A DNA stretch of 64,000 bases from Neorhizobium sp. JUb45 (GTDB lineage: Bacteria; Pseudomonadota; Alphaproteobacteria; Rhizobiales; Rhizobiaceae): assembly GCF_004343585.1 (NCBI RefSeq), contig NZ_SLYW01000001.1, forward strand, positions 62,001-126,000, in the 5' to 3' direction. The position numbers and the translations under genes were made by a program. The notes under the pieces are model-generated. The model saw only the letters and a list, made by a program, of their open reading frames with translations. It did no database searches and was not told the DNA's origin. Shown here piece after piece: positions 1 through 9,396 of this stretch. How positions within the stretch are numbered: position 1 is the stretch's first letter; every line of letters begins with the position of its first letter.

Positions 1-2
1 CC

Positions 3-350
3 GATTTTCCGGGTGGCAGTGCCGAGACGCTTTGGGCCTCGATCGAAAAGATCCTTGCCCTGCCGAATGACACGCGCCTGTTCACCGGTCACGATTACTG
101 TCCCGACGGCCGCGAACCGCTGTGGGAAAGCACGGTTGCCGAACAGAAGGCGAAGAACATTCATCTGCGAGGCGATGGTGCGGATTTCATCGCAGCCCGA
201 AAGGCGCGTGATGCGTCACTGCCATTCCCGAAACTGCTGTTGCATGCGCTGCAGGTCAATCTCAATGCCGGTGCGCTTCCGGCCGAGGAAGATGATGGCC
301 GGCGTTACCTGAAAATTCCGCTGAATGCATTTCCGGATGTGAGCTGGTGA
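3..350 (+). CDS. MBL-fold metallo-hydrolase, C-terminal part (persulfide dioxygenase-like)
   Basis: This is the 3' end of a gene that begins outside the window; the 115 visible residues run in one open frame to a TGA. The segment reads DFPGGSAETLW, then LFTGHDY, where the His-Asp pair matches the late metal-ligand region of the metallo-beta-lactamase fold. This arrangement (DFPGG followed about 25 residues later by GHDY) is typical of the glyoxalase-II/persulfide-dioxygenase-like branch common in rhizobia. The family hydrolyses thioesters or oxidises glutathione persulfide at a mononuclear or dinuclear metal site in the cytoplasm. The N-terminal HxHxDH motif is not in the window, so the exact subfamily cannot be fixed. 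Confidence 0.75.
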   Translation, partial: DFPGGSAETLWASIEKILALPNDTRLFTGHDYCPDGREPLWESTVAEQKAKNIHLRGDGADFIAARKARDASLPFPKLLLHALQVNLNAGALPAEEDDGRRYLKIPLNAFPDVSW

Positions 351-449
351 CGGCGCGGAATACACGTAATGAGTGCCTTTCTCTGGCGTTGCGCCGCTTA
401 TGGTATATTGTTTCGTAGAAAATCATCAGTAATGCAACAAATTTGATTT

Positions 450-480
450 GATTAAAGTCTGGTTTAATCACCGATTAATC
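450..480. promoter_or_regulatory. Tandem palindromes upstream of the chemoreceptor gene
   Basis: GATTAAA, a 6-bp spacer, then TTTAATC form a perfect inverted repeat at 450-469. The 8-bp palindrome GATTAATC follows at 473-480. The segment is AT-rich compared with its surroundings and lies 128-158 bp before the chosen start of the chemoreceptor. It could be a regulator-binding site; no matching known box was recognised. The rest of 351-607 shows no other gene. Confidence 0.4.
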
Positions 481-607
481 ATCTTCGTTCTAGCGTCCGA
501 TCGAGCCGATGAGCGGCTTGTTCCAGCGCGATGTCAGCCTCCCCAATTTCCTTCACCCAGTGAGTTTCCGCGACGCGTCACGGAACTCGCCCGCCTCGTG
601 GTGTGCC

Positions 608-2530
608 ATGTCTTTTCTGTCTCATGCGAAAATTCGCACGAAAATACTGTCTCTTATTCTGCCGATCTGTGCGGTCGGCATCGCCGGCATCGGCATCATG
701 TCTTACAGCTACAACAACTCCGACGACCGCTATTATTCCTTCATTTCTGAAGACAGCGTGGCGGCGACGGATGTGTCGCGCGCCGCATCCTCGGTCAATT
801 CGATGGCATACAGCGCTTACCAGTTGATGGTGTATGACGCGTCTTCGGAGTTTCGCGAATACGCCGCCAAGAACTACGAAAGCGGCAAGGGCGCCATCTT
901 TGCGCGCTTTGCCAATGCCAAAAAACTGATCCCCGAGCAGACTGCGACGCTTGGAGCATTTGAAGATCGCGCTCGCGTCATCACGACGGAGACCGACAAG
1001 GCCGTTGCCCTGATCAAGGATGGAAAGCTTTCCGACGCCAAGGTCATTCTGGCCAGCGTCGACCCGTCGATCGGCAAGCTGCGCGATGATCTGCGCGACT
1101 GGAACGTTGCCAATGCCAAGGCCGTCATCGCCGAAGCTGATGCCATCACCACGTCGGTGACCAAGCTGATCATCACCTCGCTGGTCAGCCTGGGCCTGAT
1201 CTTTGCCGCCAGCATCGTCGCGGCACTGTTCGTTGCCTCGCGCGGTATCTCCAGCCCTATCGACCGTCTGCGGGCGCGGATGATTTCACTTGCCGGTGGC
1301 GAGACCGTTTCCGAGGTTCCCGGCATGGAGCGCAAGGACGAAGTCGGTCAGATGGCGCAAGCTGTCGCGGTTTTCCGCAGCAATGCCATCGAGCGCATCA
1401 ACCTTGAGAAGGAAGCTGCCGCCAACCGCAGCCTGTCCGAACAGGAACGCATCGATCGCGAAGCCGCAAAAGCCCGCGAAGCTGCGGACGTGAAGTTCGC
1501 CGTCGACAATCTGGCAGCCGGCCTGTCGCAGCTTTCGGATGGCAATGTCGCCTACCGCATCGAGCACGGTTTTGCCGTCTCGCTGGATGGCGTACGCACC
1601 GATTTCAATGCGTCTGCCGCCAAGCTGCAGGATGCACTGAAGAGCGTTGCCAACAATGCCCGCGGCATCGATGCCGGTGCCAACGAGATCAAGGCTGCGG
1701 CCGACGATCTGGCCAAGCGTACCGAACAGCAGGCCGCCGCCGTGGAAGAAACCGCCGCCGCGCTGGAAGAGATCACCACCACGGTGAAGGACAGCACCAA
1801 GCGTGCACAGGAGGCAGGTGCATTGGTTTCCCGTACCCGTCAGGAAGCCGAGCATTCCGGCGAAGTCGTGCGCCGTGCCGTTATCGCCATGGAGAAGATC
1901 GAAAAGTCTTCGGGCGAAATCGGCAACATCATCGGTGTCATCGACGACATCGCCTTCCAGACCAATCTTCTGGCGCTGAACGCAGGTGTCGAAGCTGCCC
2001 GTGCTGGCGAAGCCGGCAAGGGATTTGCCGTGGTCGCACAGGAAGTGCGCGAACTGGCGCAGCGTTCGGCCAACGCTGCCAAGGAAATCAAGACCCTGAT
2101 CAACGCGTCGAACCAGCAGGTTCAGGAAGGTGTCGATCTGGTCGGTGATACCGGCCGGGCGCTGGAAAAGATCGTGGTCGAGGTGCAGGAGATCAACCGT
2201 CACGTGGCGGCGATCGTCGAAAGCGCGCAGGAACAGTCCACCGGTCTTCAGCAGATCAACACCGCCGTCAATTCCATGGATCAGGAAACCCAGAAGAATG
2301 CGGCGATGGTGGAAGAACAGACGGCCGCAAGCCATGGCCTTGCCCGTGAGGTTGCATCGCTGAGCGAGTTGCTTTCCCAGTTCAAGCTGGGTGAGGCACA
2401 GCTGGCCCGCGTTGCCCGCCGCGAAGACGCACCGGTTGCCTCGCCGGCCCGGTCGATGGTGCGCAAGGTCGCCAACGCCTTCAACGGCAATGCCGCCGTT
2501 GCCGTCGAGCAGAACTGGACCGAGTTCTGA
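608..2530 (+). CDS. Methyl-accepting chemotaxis protein with C-terminal CheR-type pentapeptide
   Basis: This is an inner-membrane chemoreceptor that passes ligand signals to CheA/CheW. From the ATG at 608 (640 aa) there is a first membrane segment at about residues 13-33, a periplasmic helical region of about 150 residues, a second membrane segment at about 186-208, HAMP-like segments, then the long cytoplasmic coiled coil. The highly conserved hairpin tip reads [20 protein letters not shown]. The last residues are NWTEF, which matches the xWxxF tether that binds CheR/CheB in some receptors. An in-frame ATG at 509 would add 33 residues that do not look like a receptor N-terminus, so 608 is preferred; neither start has a strong ribosome site. 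The ligand is unknown. The gene is monocistronic and followed by a good terminator. Confidence 0.93.
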   Translation: MSFLSHAKIRTKILSLILPICAVGIAGIGIMSYSYNNSDDRYYSFISEDSVAATDVSRAASSVNSMAYSAYQLMVYDASSEFREYAAKNYESGKGAIFARFANAKKLIPEQTATLGAFEDRARVITTETDKAVALIKDGKLSDAKVILASVDPSIGKLRDDLRDWNVANAKAVIAEADAITTSVTKLIITSLVSLGLIFAASIVAALFVASRGISSPIDRLRARMISLAGGETVSEVPGMERKDEVGQMAQAVAVFRSNAIERINLEKEAAANRSLSEQERIDREAAKAREAADVKFAVDNLAAGLSQLSDGNVAYRIEHGFAVSLDGVRTDFNASAAKLQDALKSVANNARGIDAGANEIKAAADDLAKRTEQQAAAVEETAAALEEITTTVKDSTKRAQEAGALVSRTRQEAEHSGEVVRRAVIAMEKIEKSSGEIGNIIGVIDDIAFQTNLLALNAGVEAARAGEAGKGFAVVAQEVRELAQRSANAAKEIKTLINASNQQVQEGVDLVGDTGRALEKIVVEVQEINRHVAAIVESAQEQSTGLQQINTAVNSMDQETQKNAAMVEEQTAASHGLAREVASLSELLSQFKLGEAQLARVARREDAPVASPARSMVRKVANAFNGNAAVAVEQNWTEF

Positions 2531-2586
2531 TCTCGTCCCCGGCCTGACGGAAACGGGCCGCCTTGAAGACATTATGATTGAGACAG

Positions 2587-2619
2587 AGGGGAGCGCCGCA
2601 ATGCGGTTCTCCCCTTTTT
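2587..2619 (+). terminator. Rho-independent terminator of the chemoreceptor gene
   Basis: GGGGAG pairs with CTCCCC, with an inner CCGC/GCGG stem, followed by five T residues. It lies about 57 bp after the stop codon. Confidence 0.85.
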
Positions 2620-2802
2620 GTCATGCCTGCGGTTTTGCGCGGACAGACTTCGGCCGATGCACAATTGGCAGATCGCATTCGTCAAGTCGGCAAAAATATG
2701 TTACTTAAACGGAATTGCCGATTGTCATGCGGCCGGTGGACGCTTAACCAGAAATCACCTGCCAAATGTCAGGCTCGTGATGCCAAGATTTTATATATAC
2801 AC

Positions 2803-2824
2803 TTATTGATTGCTTTTTATTGAT
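2803..2824. promoter_or_regulatory. AT-rich upstream region of the AraC-type gene with a direct repeat
   Basis: The stretch 2620-2901 holds no supported gene. Its 3' half is AT-rich and contains TTATTGAT twice, at 2803 and 2817, spaced 14 bp apart. AraC-type regulators often bind direct repeats, so this could be an autoregulatory site, but the spacing is not the usual two helical turns. Purely inferential. Confidence 0.25.
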
Positions 2825-2901
2825 GGTTGCGCGGTTGTGGGCTCTACATTATGCTCGCTTTGTTCCGTTGATCTGTTGGCCGTGTACTCAAGGGATTTCC
2901 T

Positions 2902-3828
2902 GTGAAGTCATTGGAAACATTCGCTCATGAAAAAGGGGAGGTCGGCCGCTATTTCGGTATCGCCGGTGCACCCTGTCTGACGACTGTTCCCGTAAAAAGT
3001 GCGTCTCTTACCGTGACGCGGTTGAGAAGAGAAGTTTCGGGCAGTGTGCCGGTTCCCGTGCGGTTACCGGCCGAAAATGCCTATTTCCTCATGCTCTATC
3101 TGAGCGATGTCAGTCACTGCGATATCCGTCTGGATGGTTCGCTTACCAAGGCAAAGCTATACCCGCGAGGCTCCGTCTGCCTGGTCGATCTCAAGGAGGG
3201 CGCCTCGATCATGCTGCTCTCCCGGCTGGACTCGCTGGCATTCGTTATTCCATACGACCTCTTCGATGAAATGGGTGACCTCCTGAGCGATCTGACGGCC
3301 TGCGGTCTGCATTGCCGGCGTGGTGAAGTCGATGCAATGATCGGATATGTGGGGCAAGCATTGCTGCCGCTGTTCGAACGGCCGGATCTGGCTGCGGCGG
3401 CGACGCTCAGGCATATGGCCATCGCGCTATGCACCCATCTTCTGCATGATTACGGCCATCTGTCGGGTATGGAGGCGGCGTGCCGCAAACCACCCAGCCT
3501 GTTGTCGGATGCGCAACTGAAGGCTGCGAAGGATTTCGTGCTGGAGAACCTGCAGAAGAACCTTTCGATTTCGCTGATTGCCGCCGCCGCCGGTGTTTCG
3601 CCCCGGCATCTGTCGGCCGGCTTTCGCGAGGCGACTGGTTACACACCGCATCAATGGCTGATGCATGTCAGGATCGCTCGCGCCAAGGACCTGCTCAGCC
3701 AGAGGTCGCTCAGTCTGCAGACGATCGCGCATCGCTGCGGTTTCTCCGACCATAGCCACCTTTCCCGCGCTTTCCTGCGTGAAACCGGGATGTCGCCCGG
3801 CGCCTGGCGTGGCTACAGGCTTCAGTGA
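2902..3828 (+). CDS. AraC-family transcriptional regulator
   Basis: This 308-residue protein has the standard AraC/XylS layout. An N-terminal sensing region (about residues 1-190) resembles a cupin-like AraC-binding domain. The C-terminal part (about residues 205-305) is a double helix-turn-helix. The second helix-turn-helix is recognisable in RCGFSDHSHLSRAFLRETG, the conserved signature of the family, followed by MSPGAWR. The effector and target genes are not evident. It is flanked by a chemoreceptor on the same strand and by the convergent SURF1 gene, so context gives no target. The ATG at 2902 follows only a weak purine stretch; other in-frame starts are possible. Confidence 0.88.
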   Translation: MKSLETFAHEKGEVGRYFGIAGAPCLTTVPVKSASLTVTRLRREVSGSVPVPVRLPAENAYFLMLYLSDVSHCDIRLDGSLTKAKLYPRGSVCLVDLKEGASIMLLSRLDSLAFVIPYDLFDEMGDLLSDLTACGLHCRRGEVDAMIGYVGQALLPLFERPDLAAAATLRHMAIALCTHLLHDYGHLSGMEAACRKPPSLLSDAQLKAAKDFVLENLQKNLSISLIAAAAGVSPRHLSAGFREATGYTPHQWLMHVRIARAKDLLSQRSLSLQTIAHRCGFSDHSHLSRAFLRETGMSPGAWRGYRLQ

Positions 3829-3974
3829 GCGTTCTGTTGCGGGCGTTTATGAGAGCGTCTTGAAAATGAGATGCCGCATGCGCATCTAAGGCCTACCACC
3901 CGTTTCGATAGTTTTCTGCGAGCCCCCTGCGCGTCATGCGTCCAGCGATCGCTTTCGAAACTGTCCGGGTAGGC

Positions 3975-4009
3975 AAGGGCGCTCCCCGAAAGGGTCGAGC
4001 GCCCTTTGT
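3975..4009. terminator. Hairpin between convergent araC-type and SURF1 genes
   Basis: AAGGGCGCTC pairs perfectly with GAGCGCCCTT around a 12-nt loop. On the plus strand it is followed by a broken T-rich run. It sits between two convergent genes and may serve both, though the T tract is weak in both directions. Confidence 0.55.
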
Positions 4010-4013
4010 CGTT

Positions 4014-4775
4014 TCAGGCTTTCGTCTTCTTACGCATGAATGGCCAATGGCCACGCAGCACATAGAAGGCTGCTGCTGCCGACATGATCGCCAGAGCGAA
4101 CCATGTGAAGATGTAGGAGGCATGGTTGTTGGGGAATTTGATCACCGTCAGTCCACCGACCGGCGCTTGCGGCAGTGCGGGATTTGCCTCTGCATCGATA
4201 AAATAGGGTGCAGCCGGAGAAACGCCCTTGGCGGCCGTGATGGCAGCCACATCGCGGGAGTACCAGCGGTCATTGGCGGAATCGTTCTCGCGCAGAAAGC
4301 CGCCGCCCGGTTCGCTGATGCGCAACAGGCCGGTGACTTCTGTCTGGCCTTCCACCTGTCCTTCGGCGCGCTTTGAGACGTCACGACGATCGGCGGGAAT
4401 GAAACCGCGGTTGATCAGGATATGCGAACCGTCGGCGGTGGCGAGCGGTGTTACCACCCAGAAGCCGGGGCCAAGCGCGGTGACGGCCTGAACGAAGCTT
4501 TCCTTGTCGTTGAGATAGGTGCCCGAGACGCGAACATGCTTGTATTCGTCGTTTGCGGCAGTCACGCTTTCGGATGCCGGGGGAGGGGCGACCGGTTCGG
4601 CGTGGATGCGGGCATCGACGCGGGCGATGAGATCGAGTTTCCAGAACAGTCGCTGCACCTGCCAGGCGCCGAGCGCGGTAGTTGCGGCGGTCACGACCAG
4701 CATCGCCACGAACAGGATGATGCGGCCCTTGCCGGCCGGCCTGGAGCTTTCGGATGTATTTTCGGAGGAGGACAT
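4014..4775 (-). CDS. SURF1-family oxidase assembly protein
   Basis: SURF1 proteins are inner-membrane factors that help load heme into the catalytic subunit of heme-copper oxidases. The 253-residue product has the family layout of two membrane anchors at the ends (about residues 20-40 and 220-242) around an extracytoplasmic domain. Conserved stretches are GAWQVQRLFWK after the first anchor, RVSGTYL, TPLATADGSHILINRGF in the middle and YIFTWFALA in the second anchor. The ATG at 4775 is chosen over an upstream in-frame TTG at 4793. It lies downstream of cyoABCD on the same strand but beyond a terminator-like hairpin, so it may be read through or have its own promoter. In Paracoccus a dedicated SURF1 copy serves the quinol oxidase; the location here suggests the same role. 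Confidence 0.9.
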   Translation of the reverse strand: MSSSENTSESSRPAGKGRIILFVAMLVVTAATTALGAWQVQRLFWKLDLIARVDARIHAEPVAPPPASESVTAANDEYKHVRVSGTYLNDKESFVQAVTALGPGFWVVTPLATADGSHILINRGFIPADRRDVSKRAEGQVEGQTEVTGLLRISEPGGGFLRENDSANDRWYSRDVAAITAAKGVSPAAPYFIDAEANPALPQAPVGGLTVIKFPNNHASYIFTWFALAIMSAAAAFYVLRGHWPFMRKKTKA

Positions 4776-4820
4776 GGGCAGTTGTGCCGTCAAACTTTGG
4801 CGGCATGTGCCGCAGCATCA

Positions 4821-4849
4821 AAAGAAAAGGGCGGCCGAAGCCGCCCTTG
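4821..4849 (-). terminator. Terminator after the cyoABCD operon
   Basis: On the minus strand, AAGGGCGGC pairs with GCCGCCCTT around a TTCG tetraloop and is followed by TTCTTTT. It separates cyoD from the SURF1 gene. Confidence 0.8.
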
Positions 4850-4861
4850 AAGAACCACCCG

Positions 4862-5266
4862 TCAGGGCAGGTTTCGCATCATTTCCGGCGACATGGCCGG
4901 CATCATGTTGGTGTTCAGGTGGTACATGACCCACAGCGAACCGGCGAGCGCAATGGCGACGATGACGATCGTGAAGATCAGGGCCATCATCGTCCAGCCG
5001 CCTTCCGACTTGGTGTTCATGTGCAGGAAGTACACCATGTGAACAACGATCTGGATGGCGCCGAGGATCATGATCGCAGCGACCAGAGCGGCCTTGCTTT
5101 CAATCACTTCGCCCATCACCAGCCAGAACGGGATCGCCGTCAGGATGACCGACAGGACAAAGCCGATCACGTAGCTTTTCAGCGAACCGTGGCTGGCCTC
5201 GTGACCATGGCTGTGGGCGTGATGCGCATCGTGTGCATCTTCGTGCGAAGGGGCGTTAGAGCTCAT
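4862..5266 (-). CDS. cyoD: Cytochrome o ubiquinol oxidase subunit IV
   Basis: CyoD is the small accessory subunit of the bo3-type quinol oxidase and supports assembly of subunit I. The 134-residue product has three membrane helices: about residues 31-50, 56-76 and 90-112. The middle part, [13 protein letters not shown], is typical of the family. The start is the ATG at 5266 because it overlaps the stop of cyoC as ATGA; a longer frame exists upstream but runs into cyoC. The N-terminus carries eight histidines between residues 8 and 26, a His-rich cytoplasmic tail. Confidence 0.93.
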   Translation of the reverse strand: MSSNAPSHEDAHDAHHAHSHGHEASHGSLKSYVIGFVLSVILTAIPFWLVMGEVIESKAALVAAIMILGAIQIVVHMVYFLHMNTKSEGGWTMMALIFTIVIVAIALAGSLWVMYHLNTNMMPAMSPEMMRNLP

Positions 5267-5883
5267 CCGACTACTCCCATGAGATAGACAACAGAGAACA
5301 CGCCGATCCAGACGACGTCGAGGAAGTGCCAGAACATCGACAGGCACATCAGGCGACGACGGTTTTCCGGGATCAGACCGCGCTTGGAGACCTGCACCAT
5401 CAGCGTGATCAGCCAGATGATGCCGAAAGTGACGTGCAGACCGTGGGTGCCGACCAGCGTGAAGAAGGCCGACAGGAAGGCCGAACGCTGCGGCGTCGCA
5501 CCCTCGTGGATCAGGTGGTAGAACTCATAGAGTTCCAGACCCAGAAACGCGAGGCCGAACAGACCGGTAATACCGAGCCAGAACAGGGTTTCCTGCTTGG
5601 CGCCGCGCTCCATCTGCAGCATCGCGAAACCGTAGGTGATCGACGAGAACAGCAGCATCGCGGTGTTGATGGCGACGAGCTTCAGGTCGAACAGGTCGGC
5701 CGGCGAAGGGCCGGCCGCATAGTTGCGGCCGAGCACGGCGTAGGTGGCGAACAGCACTGCAAAGATCAGGCAGTCGCTCATCAGGTAGAGCCAGAAACCC
5801 AGATTGGTGGAATTTTCCGGGTGGTGGTCTTCCGTCAGGTAGAATTCCGGCTTTTCGGCCGTCTGTGTGTTGATCTCACTCAT
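5263..5883 (-). CDS. cyoC: Cytochrome o ubiquinol oxidase subunit III
   Basis: This is subunit III of the heme-copper quinol oxidase, a membrane protein of 206 residues with five predicted helices, matching the usual length of CyoC (about 204). Family stretches visible are [20 protein letters not shown] near the N-terminus, [30 protein letters not shown] and the C-terminal [18 protein letters not shown]. It is translationally coupled to cyoD through a 4-bp overlap and starts 2 bp after the end of cyoB, so the four genes form one operon. Confidence 0.96.
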   Translation of the reverse strand: MSEINTQTAEKPEFYLTEDHHPENSTNLGFWLYLMSDCLIFAVLFATYAVLGRNYAAGPSPADLFDLKLVAINTAMLLFSSITYGFAMLQMERGAKQETLFWLGITGLFGLAFLGLELYEFYHLIHEGATPQRSAFLSAFFTLVGTHGLHVTFGIIWLITLMVQVSKRGLIPENRRRLMCLSMFWHFLDVVWIGVFSVVYLMGVVG

Positions 5884-5885
5884 GT

Positions 5886-7889
5886 TCAGGACACCTGCTT
5901 TGCAAGCAATTCAGTGCGCTTGCCTTCCGTCGCGATGACTTCTTCCACGGGGATGTAGAAATCGCGATCATAGTTGAAGGTATGGGCGATCGAGACTGCG
6001 ATGATGCCGACGAAGGCAACGATGGCGAGCCACCAGATGTACCAGATCAGGGCGAACGCCAGGACGACGCTGAGACCGCTGAGGATGGCACCCGTGCCGG
6101 TGTTCTTCGGCATGTGGATCTTGCGGAAGCCTTCGGTCGGGCGAACGTAACCGCGCGCCTTCATGTCATCCCAGCTGTCGTGGTCATAGACGATCGGGGT
6201 GAGCGCGAAGTTGTAGTCCGGCGGCGGCGAAGACGTTGCCCATTCCAGAGTACGGCCGTTCCACGGGTCGCCGGTGACGTCCTTCAGCTGTTCGCGCTTG
6301 AAGTAGCTGACGACGAGCTGGATGACGAAGGAGGCGATGCCGAGAGCGATCATACCGGCGCCACAGGCAGCGATGATGAACCAGATCTGCAGGGACGGAT
6401 CTTCGAATTGGCTGACGCGGCGGGTGATGCCCATCAGGCCGAGAACGTAGAGCGGCATGAAGGCGAAGAAGAAGCCGATCTGCCAGAACCAGAAGGACAT
6501 CTTGCCCCAGAAAGGATCGAGCTTGTAGCCGAAAGCCTTCGGGAACCAGTAGGTGACGCCCGCCATCAGGCCGAACAGCACCCCGCCGATGATGACGTTG
6601 TGGAAGTGGGCGATGAGGAAGAGCGAGTTGTGGAGCACGAAGTCGGCCGGCGGAATTGCCAGCATGACGCCGGTCATACCACCGATGACGAAGGTGACCA
6701 TGAAGCCGACCGTCCAGTACATCGGAACTTCGTAACGGATACGGCCGCGGTACATCGTGAACAGCCAGTTGAACATCTTCGCGCCCGTCGGGATCGAGAT
6801 GATCATCGTGGTGATGCCGAAGAAGGCGTTGACCGATGCGCCCGAACCCATGGTGAAGAAGTGGTGCAGCCATACGAGGTAGGACAGAACCATGATCACA
6901 CAGGTTGCGTAGACCATCGAGGCATAACCGAACAGGCGCTTGCCGGAGAAGGTCGCAACGACTTCGGAGAAGATACCGAAGGCCGGCAGGACGAGGATGT
7001 AGACTTCCGGGTGGCCCCAGATCCAGATCAGGTTCACGTACATCATCGGGTTACCGCCGAGGTCGTTCGTGAAGAAGTTGGTGCCGACGTAACGGTCGAG
7101 CGACAAGAGCACGAGGGTTGCGGTCAGGATCGGGAAGGTGGCGACGATCAGGATGTTGGTGCAGAGCGAGGTCCAGGTGAAGACAGGCATCTTCATGAAG
7201 CCCATGCCCGGAGCGCGCATCTTGACGATGGTGGCGATCAGGTTGATGCCGGAAAGCGTCGTGCCCACACCGGCGACCTGAAGGCCCCAGATGTAATAGT
7301 CGACACCGACGCCCGGGCTGTAATCCGCGCCCGAAAGCGGCGGATAGGCCAGCCAGCCGGTGCGTGCGAATTCACCGACGAACAGCGAGATCATGATGAT
7401 GATTGCGCCGGCCGTGGTCATCCAGAACGAAAAGTTGTTCAGGAAGGGGAAGGACACGTCGCGTGCGCCGATCTGCAACGGCACGACATAGTTCATGAAG
7501 CCGGTGACGAACGGCATGGCCACGAAGAAGATCATGATCACGCCGTGGGCGGTGAAGATCTGGTCGTAGTGGTGAGAGTTGAGATAACCCTCGTTGCCGT
7601 TGAAGGCGATGGCCTGCTGGATACGCATCATCACCGCATCCGCGAAGCCGCGGAACAGCATGATGATGGCGAGGATGATGTACATGATGCCGATCTTCTT
7701 GTGATCGACGCTGGTGACCCAGTCCCGCCACAGCGGAACCCACCATTTCATGTAGGTAATGAGGCCGACGACCGCGATGCCGCCAAGGGCAACCGCGAAG
7801 AAAGTCATGATGACAATTGGTTCATGGGGGATGGCATCAAGTGTCAGCCGCCCAAAAATCCATTTGGCAAGGTCAGGATTGGAGAACAT
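5886..7889 (-). CDS. cyoB: Cytochrome o ubiquinol oxidase subunit I
   Basis: This is the catalytic subunit of the proton-pumping ubiquinol oxidase, carrying low-spin heme, high-spin heme and CuB in the inner membrane. It has 667 residues (E. coli CyoB has 663). Key ligands can be read: His115 in TAHGVIM and His430 as low-spin heme ligands, His293 and Tyr297 in WGHPEVYIL for CuB and the His-Tyr cross-link, His342-His343 for CuB, and His428 in AHFH for the high-spin heme. Glu295 of the same loop is the proton-channel glutamate. All catalytic residues are present, so the enzyme should be active. No heme O synthase gene (cyoE) is in the operon. Confidence 0.97.
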   Translation of the reverse strand: MFSNPDLAKWIFGRLTLDAIPHEPIVIMTFFAVALGGIAVVGLITYMKWWVPLWRDWVTSVDHKKIGIMYIILAIIMLFRGFADAVMMRIQQAIAFNGNEGYLNSHHYDQIFTAHGVIMIFFVAMPFVTGFMNYVVPLQIGARDVSFPFLNNFSFWMTTAGAIIIMISLFVGEFARTGWLAYPPLSGADYSPGVGVDYYIWGLQVAGVGTTLSGINLIATIVKMRAPGMGFMKMPVFTWTSLCTNILIVATFPILTATLVLLSLDRYVGTNFFTNDLGGNPMMYVNLIWIWGHPEVYILVLPAFGIFSEVVATFSGKRLFGYASMVYATCVIMVLSYLVWLHHFFTMGSGASVNAFFGITTMIISIPTGAKMFNWLFTMYRGRIRYEVPMYWTVGFMVTFVIGGMTGVMLAIPPADFVLHNSLFLIAHFHNVIIGGVLFGLMAGVTYWFPKAFGYKLDPFWGKMSFWFWQIGFFFAFMPLYVLGLMGITRRVSQFEDPSLQIWFIIAACGAGMIALGIASFVIQLVVSYFKREQLKDVTGDPWNGRTLEWATSSPPPDYNFALTPIVYDHDSWDDMKARGYVRPTEGFRKIHMPKNTGTGAILSGLSVVLAFALIWYIWWLAIVAFVGIIAVSIAHTFNYDRDFYIPVEEVIATEGKRTELLAKQVS

Positions 7890-7936
7890 GGAGTAACCCG
7901 TTCATTGATTTCTTAAAGGGACGCGACGCGCCAGAT

Positions 7937-9088
7937 TCAATTGCTGTTGAGCTGGGCCGGTGCCGGCGTCCCATTGTTGCTTTCGGCTGGTGCCGCCGAA
8001 TGGCCTTCGTGCGGAGCAGGTTCGCTGCGGGCCGGTTCGCCGGTGGCCGGAACGGTGTCACCCATGCCGGAACCGGTGCCGTGGCCGACTTCGCCAGCGT
8101 GGCGGTTGTCGTATTTCAGCTTTTCGCGGTTCTCGTGGCTTTCAACGCCAGCGCCGCCCATCATGTCGATATGCATCATTTCGTTCATGCACATCTTGCC
8201 GGGGGTAACGCACATGTTGCGAACGCGGTTATAGAGGCCATCCTCGACGGTGGCGTAATAACGAACGGGTTCGCGTTCGCTCGGCTTTTCAAGCTTCAGG
8301 TAGGCGTCGCGGCTCAGCGCGGTGCCATTCTGCTTTACGCGGGCGATCCAGCCGTCGAAGCCGTCATTGGTGACGGCGTGGAACTTGAAACGCATGTGCG
8401 AGAAGCCGGCGCCCGAATAGTTGGCCGACAGACCATCGAACACGCCTTCCTTGTTGATGACGGCGTGCAGCTTCGTTTCCATGCCCGGCATGGCGTAGAT
8501 CATGCCTGCCAGCGCCGGAACGTAGAACGAGTTCATCACCGACGATGCGGTGATCTTGAAGGTGATCGGGCGATCGACCGGTGCTGCCATCTCGTTGACG
8601 GTGGCAACACCGTATTCGGGATAGAAGAACAGCCATTTCCAATCGAGCGCGACAACTTCCACTTCCAGTGGCTTTGTCTCGGCCGGGATCGGGCGCTCTG
8701 CATCGAGCCGGTCCAGCGGACGGTACGGATCGAGCTTGTGGGTGCTGATCCAGGTGATGGCGCCGAGTACGATGATGATGGCCAGCGGAGCCGACCAGAT
8801 CACGACTTCGAGGCGCGTAGAATGATGCCAGTTGGGCTCATATCGCGCCTTGGTGTTCGAATGGCGATAATGCCATGCGAAATACAGGGTCAGGAAAAGT
8901 ACCGGTACGATGATGAGAAGCATCAACAGCACGGATACGACGATGAGATCCCTCTGCTGCGCCGCAATATCCCCCGAGGGTGACATGACGACCATGTCAC
9001 AGCCGGCAAGTGCGAGGGGGATGGCGAGCGCACAGAGGCGAGAAACAAGCTTCAACAACCTAGGCATCTTTCTGTTCGAAATTCGCAT
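7937..9088 (-). CDS. cyoA: Cytochrome o ubiquinol oxidase subunit II (lipoprotein)
   Basis: Subunit II of the quinol oxidase, 383 residues. The N-terminus is a lipoprotein signal with lipobox LALAGC (Cys30). Two membrane helices follow at about residues 45-66 and 92-112, then the periplasmic cupredoxin-like domain. No CuA ligand set is present, as expected for a quinol rather than cytochrome c oxidase. The family core EVVALDWKWLFFYPEYGVAT is clear. Residues about 290-310 are rich in Met and Cys, and the last 60 residues form a low-complexity Ala/Pro/Glu/His tail absent from the shorter E. coli protein. It is the first gene of the operon; the ATG at 9088 is used, with Met8 an alternative. Confidence 0.95.
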   Translation of the reverse strand: MRISNRKMPRLLKLVSRLCALAIPLALAGCDMVVMSPSGDIAAQQRDLIVVSVLLMLLIIVPVLFLTLYFAWHYRHSNTKARYEPNWHHSTRLEVVIWSAPLAIIIVLGAITWISTHKLDPYRPLDRLDAERPIPAETKPLEVEVVALDWKWLFFYPEYGVATVNEMAAPVDRPITFKITASSVMNSFYVPALAGMIYAMPGMETKLHAVINKEGVFDGLSANYSGAGFSHMRFKFHAVTNDGFDGWIARVKQNGTALSRDAYLKLEKPSEREPVRYYATVEDGLYNRVRNMCVTPGKMCMNEMMHIDMMGGAGVESHENREKLKYDNRHAGEVGHGTGSGMGDTVPATGEPARSEPAPHEGHSAAPAESNNGTPAPAQLNSN

Positions 9089-9273
9089 TTGTTTATTTTG
9101 ACTAATGCAGCGTCGCCGTAGCCTCTATGAGGTGTTTCGTCGCATCGCAACAAAAAATGCGCTTGCGCAAGGGAACGAACGACGTCGAAAATCATTCCGT
9201 GACGCATAAGCCCCACACCGCAGGCGTTTTCCAAATAAGGCGGGAATGGGGCAAAGCCAAGGCGGAAGGGCAT

Positions 9274-9287
9274 TTGAAGTTAGTCAA
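9274..9287. promoter_or_regulatory. FNR/FixK-like box in the cyoA / MFS divergent region
   Basis: The 308-bp gap 9089-9396 between cyoA (minus) and the MFS gene (plus) must hold both promoters. At 9274-9287 the sequence is TTGAA-GTTA-GTCAA, matching the anaerobox TTGA(T/C)-N4-(G/A)TCAA at nine of ten fixed positions. It lies 110 bp before the MFS start and 186 bp before cyoA. An oxygen-responsive FnrN/FixK protein could act here. No other motif was recognised in the gap. Confidence 0.4.
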
Positions 9288-9396
9288 ATAATCTAAATCT
9301 GCATGACTTTATCAGAATGTTCTTGATTGCTGGCCGCATTCACCGACATCATCTCTTTGTTGGTACCGGAATTGAAAGCGAAGGAGGACGCAATTC

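Noticed and set aside
1286..2572. A 428-codon minus-strand frame opposite the chemoreceptor.
   Set aside because: Antisense shadow of the conserved signalling coiled coil.
5982..7916. A 644-codon open frame on the plus strand opposite cyoB.
   Set aside because: It is an antisense shadow of a highly conserved gene, rich in Asp, Glu, His and Arg with no domain, caused by strong third-position GC bias.
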